Assembly (NCBI GenBank): GCA_965659415.1
Contig: CBFHVA010000012.1
Coordinates: 9,954-73,953, forward strand
Source: Phaeocystidibacter sp965659415
GTDB lineage: Bacteria; Bacteroidota; Bacteroidia; Flavobacteriales; Schleiferiaceae
DNA: 64,000 nt
Reading direction: 5' to 3'
Position numbers and translations under genes: made by a program. Shown piece after piece: positions 59,487 through 64,000 of this stretch; the first letter of the stretch is position 1; each line of letters starts with the position of its first letter. Below the pieces are notes generated by a model that was not told the origin of the DNA, ran no database searches, and was given only the letters and a program-made list of their open reading frames with translations.

Positions 59487-59815
59487 ATGATCATGCACAT
59501 TATCCGAGTCCTCAGTTTAATCGCTATTGCAACGGCACTTAGGTCATGTGAATCGGATGAGCCCGATACAAAGACATCATAACTTTTGGAATTCGTCATG
59601 ACAGAGACCTTTCTGAATACGAGGACTTAGCGGCCAATCCAGATACGAACATGCCCGATTTTTCACCGGTGGTAATGTTTAGATATAGCTCAGATGGAAG
59701 CTCGGATTACGATTTGGTGGCTTCTGGAGTATTAATCGATTCAAACTTAGGCCAGATTGTCTATCCCAATTTGAATCCAATGACGGTTGCGGCAGCTTTG
59801 TGCGTGGTGCCGTGA
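59487..59815 (+). pseudogene. Decayed lipoprotein gene, trypsin-like serine protease fragment
   Basis: ATG 59487 opens a lipoprotein-like start (MIMHIIRVLSLIAIATALRSC, Cys near 21) that stops at 59582. In the +2 frame the reading continues from 59561 to 59815 as KDIITFGIRHDRDLSEY, ANPDTNMPDFSPVVMFRYSS and YDLVASGVLIDSNL. These resemble the N-terminal half of a trypsin-fold peptidase (a segment before the usual TAAH). A single frameshift within 59561-59579 would join the parts; the catalytic His region and everything after is missing. Best explanation: a broken and truncated S1-type protease lipoprotein. The family call is tentative. Confidence 0.5.
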
Positions 59816-59821
59816 TTCTTT

Positions 59822-59992
59822 CTAGCTCCCCTTTTTTCTCTTGATTCGTAGGCCTCCGTATACTAACCCGGCTCCAATTAAAAGCTCAGTGAAGCCAAGA
59901 GGTACTGGAGTGGACGGATTACCAGGCTGAGCATTCGCTATGAATCCAATCAGGATGAATATCGATAGTACGGTGATAGACTTCAAGTTCAT
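59822..59992 (-). CDS. 56-residue exported protein with P-x-P / hydrophobic / basic-tail sorting-tag-like C-terminus
   Basis: 56 residues. A signal peptide (SITVLSIFILIGFIANA, cleavage before QPG) is followed by a short PGNPSTPVP linker, a hydrophobic segment LGFTELLIGAGLVYGGL and a basic end RIKRKKGS. This tripartite pattern recalls the small PEP/PID-CTERM-like sorting proteins of Bacteroidota. Its ATG (59992-59990) overlaps the TGA of the giant gene (59991-59989) in an ATGA, so it is translated after that gene. No sortase or exosortase is in the window. Too short for a usual ORF cutoff but convincing. Confidence 0.75.
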   Translation of the reverse strand: MNLKSITVLSIFILIGFIANAQPGNPSTPVPLGFTELLIGAGLVYGGLRIKRKKGS

Positions 59993-62900
59993 GGTTTAAT
60001 CGTTTTAATGGCCTGGAGAAACTCGCTATCCCGTGTGAGCGTGATGACATACACTCCGCTTGGTAAGGAAGGTGCGCTTAAAAGAATCGGATTTGATTCG
60101 GAAACAGTAAAGGTGAAGGATTGAAGCGTCTTTCCTGTCAAGTCAGAAATCGAAACTGACAAGTTTTGATCCATCAACTCTTCGCTAACAATTACACCAA
60201 ATGACTCATTGGAGAAGTAAGCGTCGAAGCTGAAATCGCCACTCTGAGGTTCACCTTCGTCCTCAAGACTAACAGTACTTCCAGAGAAATGTAGAACGAA
60301 CCTCTGTTCTGGATAAACCACATCGTTTACAAAGCTGTAGGTGCCATTATTGGTCAATTCTACTCGATTTCCAGTTTTTAGATCTTCAATTTCAACTGTT
60401 GTAAACGATTTTAGATTCTCATGATCTAGAGTAACCGTAATCATTTCATTGTTATCGGAATCACTAAACGATACAGGGAAGCTCGTAATTGAAACCGGGG
60501 ATGAACATATAGATAAGTGTTCATTCGAGTTCATTTCAATCCAATTCGATGGAATATTGTCCGAATTAACGAGCTTCAATGCATCTAGACCAGGGTCGAA
60601 TCCAGCGGTTGAACTAGCGATGAAATTCACATAAGAGTTATCGCTTTTCATAGAATTAGCTTCTGTGAAGGTGAGTGTCACACCGTCCGTTGCAGCTTTC
60701 CAGAAGCTTGAGCTTCCAGTGACATCAATATTTGATGTATCTAAGGCAAGGTTGCCGGGAGCCGCTGTAGCTTGAATCCAAAACCCCTTTCCTGGCGAAA
60801 TATATCTAGCGTCAGAATCTCCTGTTTGTGTTCCGGTATTATAGCTAAACCATTGTGAGCCGTCCCACTGATATATGGAACTTGAAACATTTGAAGGCAG
60901 CGTTTGATCCTGCCAGTCGTAGTTTCCTAAGTACGGATTCGAAACGAAATTCCATCCTTGTGTCGCACTTACGCCAGACCCCCCAACGAAAGACACGGAG
61001 CCACCTTGTCCATTATTCGAGGTTTGTCCGTCGTGATAATCCAAAGAATACGTAATGTTGTCAGCAATCGCTGTCCCAGAGGCGTCGATAATGCCAGAAC
61101 CTGATCTCAAGAATGTTCCATCACCAGTGGTGCCGGCAAAAATGGCTTGACCTCTAGAGGCTAAGGTGTTTGTCGTACTCGCGGTGATGTCGGCTGCGGT
61201 CCATGACGATGTGGATGCATCCCAATACCAAGTGGTCACTTGGGCTGCTGCACCGCCGTTGCCCACCATAATCGAACTGTTGTTCAATTGGTTAAGTGCA
61301 CTTCCCGTTAATGGTAGGCTCATGTGGAAATATCGTGCAGAAGAAAGATCGACGTATTGCTCTTTATTAAAATCCAACGAAGAACCGCTATTAGCAACAG
61401 AGCGGCATTTGAGCTGACCATAGCCGTCAGAATCAGCTTTGAGGTTCACTACAGTGGCGCCGTTAGTATTTGATATGCCTTCACAATTGATATACGTGTT
61501 TTTAGCTACATCAATTTCTATAGCATTGCCGGTGGAAATGAACAATATACTTGACATATTGATATTGCCTTGGGTTGTCAACGTCCTTGCTGCACCTGTT
61601 ACGCTTATACTTGAATAAGTGCCACCGACTATGGAAGTGGAGCTGGACCTGTACGTTACTTCTGCTAGTGATGACCAGTCTTTGTCAGAAGGAAAAGGAG
61701 AGGTTGAGGTGTTGTCTGTGGTCAATGTTCCGGCACCAGTGATAATGAAATCAGTGCTGTTTGGGTCGTCTTCAGTTACCTGAAACGTGCTACAGGCCAA
61801 TACGCTTGACGAGTTGATTGTGGTGGTGCCATCTAGTGCGATGTTGCCCGCTAGTGTTTTAACTCCGGTACTAGCTTCAAGGGTGACGCCGCCACGATAA
61901 GTTCCTGCCGGAATTACTTGACTGCTGTTCCCGTAAAAGGATGGCGTGGTACCGCTTCCAAAGCGAACGGTTCCTGAAAATGGAGTGGTTGCAGAGGATC
62001 TAACTGTCGAACCTGATCCAAACGGTGCATCTACGAATGTCCCACCAGACCCAAAGTCAATGGTATTGCTCCCACAGTCGAGAGTAACCGGTCCTACACT
62101 ACCAAGTTTCAAGCCTCCTGCTCCACTAAAGGTGACGTTGCCACCTAAGCTGCAGCTTTCACCAATTATCAAGTCATTATCAACGAGCGTAAGGGCTGGT
62201 ACAGAGTAACTAGCTTTATCTATGAACACCTCGCAATACCACGTTTTGCCTGATGGAAAGGCTCCAGCCGGCGAACTCGCGCCAACTTCAAGAGTACCGT
62301 AAGTTCCAGATCCGGCTGTTCCGAATGTACCTCCATCGGTTAAAACATGATTCAGAACTAAATAAGAGTCGCTATCCAGTATGATAACACCATTATTCAC
62401 GGTAATCGCTCCGCCTGTTGTTTTATGTCTCGGTGTGCCGGAAGAACCACTTTCGCATTGAAGATTATAATACGTTCCCGGTGGTATAGTTTGGTCGGCA
62501 ACATTTGAATTAAAGCTAACAGTTGCACCTGACCCCCAGGATACATTATCGGGAAAAGGGTTGCTGGATGTGTTCTGAGTATATATGGTATAAGTTCCAA
62601 TGGATGTTGCGGAAAAACCATCACCATCCGTAAGAACCTGGAATGTACCCATGTCCAAATCGGTCCCAACATCGAACCAGGCACCATTGATGGTAATGTT
62701 TCCCAAGGCTTGGTGGGATACAGTTGCGACATTACTCGCATCACCAAGAATGTCATAAGTGCCTCCAGGAATGTATTGCGGTCCACCACTCGAAGCGTTG
62801 AAAATCACGGTACCCCATGTTTTACCCGACGGAATTGGAGGGTTATCCGTGGATTGAGTCCGAATGGCTGATGCTCCGCTAACTGTAAATGCAGCGCTGC

Positions 62901-63675
62901 CATCTAAAAGTTGATGAGTCGACATATCAAATACCGCATTTAGCGCTAAAGATGTGTGCACCGTTATATCTCCAGATGCCGTCTTAGTGCCCGAATTTGA
63001 TAGAGTAAGCCCCCCTTCGTATTCTCCAGAAGGAACGGTTTGGTTGCCAGCTGCATCGAATTCGATGGCTGACATCCATTCGCCAGAGGTGAGCGCAATT
63101 GGACTTGCAGTTGTGTTTTGAGTTTTGATGGTGCCATTCACAGATCCGCCAAGTAAGTTAGAACTATTAGTGGATAGCGTGAATGTTTGCATGTCTAACT
63201 CACTTCCAGAATATAGTTCTAGATCTAGCGATATTGTGATGTTCCCTTGTGCAACTCCAGATACGCCCGTCTGGATGGCAAGTGCGGACGAATACGTGCC
63301 CGGCAGGATGTCGACAGAATTCGTGGTGTAGTAGTAATTAACGCTCGTGTAGGACCCAGTGAACTTGTCACCATTTTGAACGTCCCCCTGCAAATTAAGA
63401 TTTTCTGTTAGCGTCAATATACTTGTTGTAGGAGAAGAGTTCAAGAAAGTCCCATAAATGGACATCGAGCTGTTCAGATTTGCGTCAAGGCCATTCATGT
63501 CCCATGAATCCGTACTGTCTGCGAATGAAACGGGATGGTTCGCATTGTTTCCCACCTGACCCCAGTTGTTCACATCGTCTAATGCGCCACCGTTAGTCAG
63601 AAACTCGTAATCAATATTCTGTCCAAATAGTCCCATACTCATAACAGAGAGCATGGCCAAGAGAGTTCTTCTCAT
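59989..63675 (-). CDS. Large repetitive T9SS-secreted adhesin-like protein
   Basis: 1228 residues. Signal peptide (RRTLLAMLSVMSMGLFGQ). Residues about 120-690 form at least five imperfect repeats of about 90 residues, each opening with IPxGTY (ILPGTY 123, VPSGEY 214, IPGGTY 302, IPPGTY 397, IPAGTY 588, VGGTY 683), Gly/Ser/Thr/Asn-rich and beta-helix-like. Then a conserved block with YFHMSLPLTGS ... WNFVSNPYLGNYDWQD and a C-terminal sorting domain of about 80 residues ending LPSGVYVITL ... IKTIKP. Predicted to be exported by T9SS to the cell surface. Function unknown. Followed by the overlapping small gene. Confidence 0.85.
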   Translation of the reverse strand: MRRTLLAMLSVMSMGLFGQNIDYEFLTNGGALDDVNNWGQVGNNANHPVSFADSTDSWDMNGLDANLNSSMSIYGTFLNSSPTTSILTLTENLNLQGDVQNGDKFTGSYTSVNYYYTTNSVDILPGTYSSALAIQTGVSGVAQGNITISLDLELYSGSELDMQTFTLSTNSSNLLGGSVNGTIKTQNTTASPIALTSGEWMSAIEFDAAGNQTVPSGEYEGGLTLSNSGTKTASGDITVHTSLALNAVFDMSTHQLLDGSAAFTVSGASAIRTQSTDNPPIPSGKTWGTVIFNASSGGPQYIPGGTYDILGDASNVATVSHQALGNITINGAWFDVGTDLDMGTFQVLTDGDGFSATSIGTYTIYTQNTSSNPFPDNVSWGSGATVSFNSNVADQTIPPGTYYNLQCESGSSGTPRHKTTGGAITVNNGVIILDSDSYLVLNHVLTDGGTFGTAGSGTYGTLEVGASSPAGAFPSGKTWYCEVFIDKASYSVPALTLVDNDLIIGESCSLGGNVTFSGAGGLKLGSVGPVTLDCGSNTIDFGSGGTFVDAPFGSGSTVRSSATTPFSGTVRFGSGTTPSFYGNSSQVIPAGTYRGGVTLEASTGVKTLAGNIALDGTTTINSSSVLACSTFQVTEDDPNSTDFIITGAGTLTTDNTSTSPFPSDKDWSSLAEVTYRSSSTSIVGGTYSSISVTGAARTLTTQGNINMSSILFISTGNAIEIDVAKNTYINCEGISNTNGATVVNLKADSDGYGQLKCRSVANSGSSLDFNKEQYVDLSSARYFHMSLPLTGSALNQLNNSSIMVGNGGAAAQVTTWYWDASTSSWTAADITASTTNTLASRGQAIFAGTTGDGTFLRSGSGIIDASGTAIADNITYSLDYHDGQTSNNGQGGSVSFVGGSGVSATQGWNFVSNPYLGNYDWQDQTLPSNVSSSIYQWDGSQWFSYNTGTQTGDSDARYISPGKGFWIQATAAPGNLALDTSNIDVTGSSSFWKAATDGVTLTFTEANSMKSDNSYVNFIASSTAGFDPGLDALKLVNSDNIPSNWIEMNSNEHLSICSSPVSITSFPVSFSDSDNNEMITVTLDHENLKSFTTVEIEDLKTGNRVELTNNGTYSFVNDVVYPEQRFVLHFSGSTVSLEDEGEPQSGDFSFDAYFSNESFGVIVSEELMDQNLSVSISDLTGKTLQSFTFTVSESNPILLSAPSLPSGVYVITLTRDSEFLQAIKTIKP
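61604..63309 (-). repeat. In-gene tandem repeats (about 270 bp units) in the giant protein gene
   Basis: The coding repeats begin at residues about 123, 214, 302, 397, 588 and 683; the gap 402-588 equals two units and probably contains a diverged one. At DNA level the units are diverged, so recent slippage is unlikely. Recurrent landmarks inside a unit are (L/I)xGNIT(I/V), a TFQV/STHQL-type strand, TIxTQNTxxxP and SGKTW / DKDW before the next IPxGTY. Confidence 0.7.
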
Positions 63676-63699
63676 AATTTCGGCTAGTTAAGTTGAAAT

Positions 63700-63707
63700 C
63701 AAAGTTA
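63700..63707 (-). promoter_or_regulatory. Putative -7 promoter box of the giant T9SS protein
   Basis: TAACTTTG on the minus strand, 24 bases upstream of ATG 63675. No convincing -33 element at the usual spacing. Confidence 0.45.
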
Positions 63708-63815
63708 AAATATTAGGGGTGCAAATCCTAGACTGAATTTGATGACCAAGCGATTTTATTCGCTGATGTGCATTATTTGCTTTTTTCGGAGAAGAATATT
63801 TCGACCTTTGCTCGT

Positions 63816-64000
63816 ATGCAGTACATCGACACGCACGCGCACCTGTTTCACAAACAGTTTGATGAAGATAGAGCCGAGATGATGGAGCGCGCTCGTGTTG
63901 CCGGAGTTGACCGCGTATTACTTCCCAATATTGATTTAGACACCGTCGATCGCATGATGAAGATGGTTGAGGATTATCCTGGTCGTGCATTCTCGATGAT
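63816..64000 (+). CDS. tatD: TatD-family metal-dependent hydrolase, N-terminal part (cut by window edge)
   Basis: 61 codons visible from ATG 63816: MQYIDTHAHLFHKQFDEDR ... AGVDRVLLPNIDLDTVDRMM. The first metal motif THAHL is characteristic of the TatD amidohydrolases (3'-5' exonuclease and deoxyribonuclease activity known in the family). The ATG is preceded by GACCTTTG, a near-match -7 box at 63804-63811. The frame stays open to the window end; completeness cannot be judged. Confidence 0.8.
   Translation, partial: MQYIDTHAHLFHKQFDEDRAEMMERARVAGVDRVLLPNIDLDTVDRMMKMVEDYPGRAFSM

Noticed and set aside
60449..63331. Plus-strand open frames opposite the giant protein gene
   Set aside because: They are Pro/Ser/Thr-rich antisense shadows of the Gly/Ser/Thr-rich repeat gene.
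1..64000. CRISPR array, prophage, insertion sequence or integron
   Set aside because: No regularly spaced repeats, transposase, integrase or phage structural genes were found on either strand.

Overview
The window reads as a chromosomal segment of a Bacteroidota bacterium, most likely a marine Flavobacteriales member of the Cryomorphaceae/Schleiferiaceae type (inference from gene content; no rRNA is present to confirm it). Supporting signs are type IX secretion (T9SS) C-terminal sorting domains (32930-33874, 59989-63675), the Bacteroidota promoter box TAnnTTTG in front of many genes, lipoproteins and outer-membrane beta-barrels, a b558-type succinate dehydrogenase, and family pairs typical of the phylum (DUF4296 beside pyrC, SatD beside DUF3307, arginine decarboxylase beside a deoxyhypusine-synthase-like protein). 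No prophage, transposase, CRISPR array, tRNA or rRNA was found; this is mostly core genome with small accessory pockets.

Layout. 1-312: end of an outer-membrane barrel gene. 472-6317 (minus): a cupin_8/JmjC protein, a 2-aminomuconate-semialdehyde-type aldehyde dehydrogenase, a small outer-membrane protein, an SDR lacking the catalytic Tyr, an alpha/beta hydrolase and an aminopeptidase P. 6429-10395: response regulator and the sdhCAB operon. 10791-14209: arginine decarboxylase, DHS-like protein, a small acidic protein and a barrel protein. 14206-18477: dprA, an SDR and a TonB receptor. 18712-20537: a HAD protein without its nucleophile, a FRG-domain protein and an overlapping acylphosphatase. 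20539-26002: antiporter, lipoprotein, LuxE/PaaK-like protein, two exported proteins and an epimerase. 26112-35823: tyrS, DUF4296/pyrC/glycosyltransferase, polA, a T9SS cargo and typA. 35891-38241: tyrosine catabolism (hmgA-hppD). 38417-44737: trhO, threonine-dehydrogenase-like epimerase, lipoprotein, metallophosphoesterase, histidine kinase and hemW. 44734-46921: cyclase-family lipoprotein, SatD and DUF3307. 46902-54685: DUF5686 barrel, RND/MMPL permease, rfbA, polyprenyl synthase and two small proteins. 55433-59399: sucAB. 59487-63675: a decayed protease gene, a 56-residue sorting-tag-like protein and a 1228-residue T9SS adhesin-like protein. 63816 to the end: start of tatD.

How it works together: sdhCAB and sucAB are TCA-cycle modules, and hmgA-hppD feeds fumarate and acetoacetate into them. 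The most interesting places are (i) SatD, whose sequence resembles a class III nucleotide-cyclase/GGDEF palm fold with a C-terminal HTH, overlapping a DUF3307 membrane protein with metallohydrolase-like HxxxD motifs and preceded by two palindromes; (ii) the 56-residue small protein translationally coupled (ATGA) to the giant repeat protein; (iii) three family members that have lost canonical catalytic residues (DHS-like, HAD, SDR). Start codons were moved inward from the longest open frame wherever a TAnnTTTG box, a signal peptide or a domain boundary required it.
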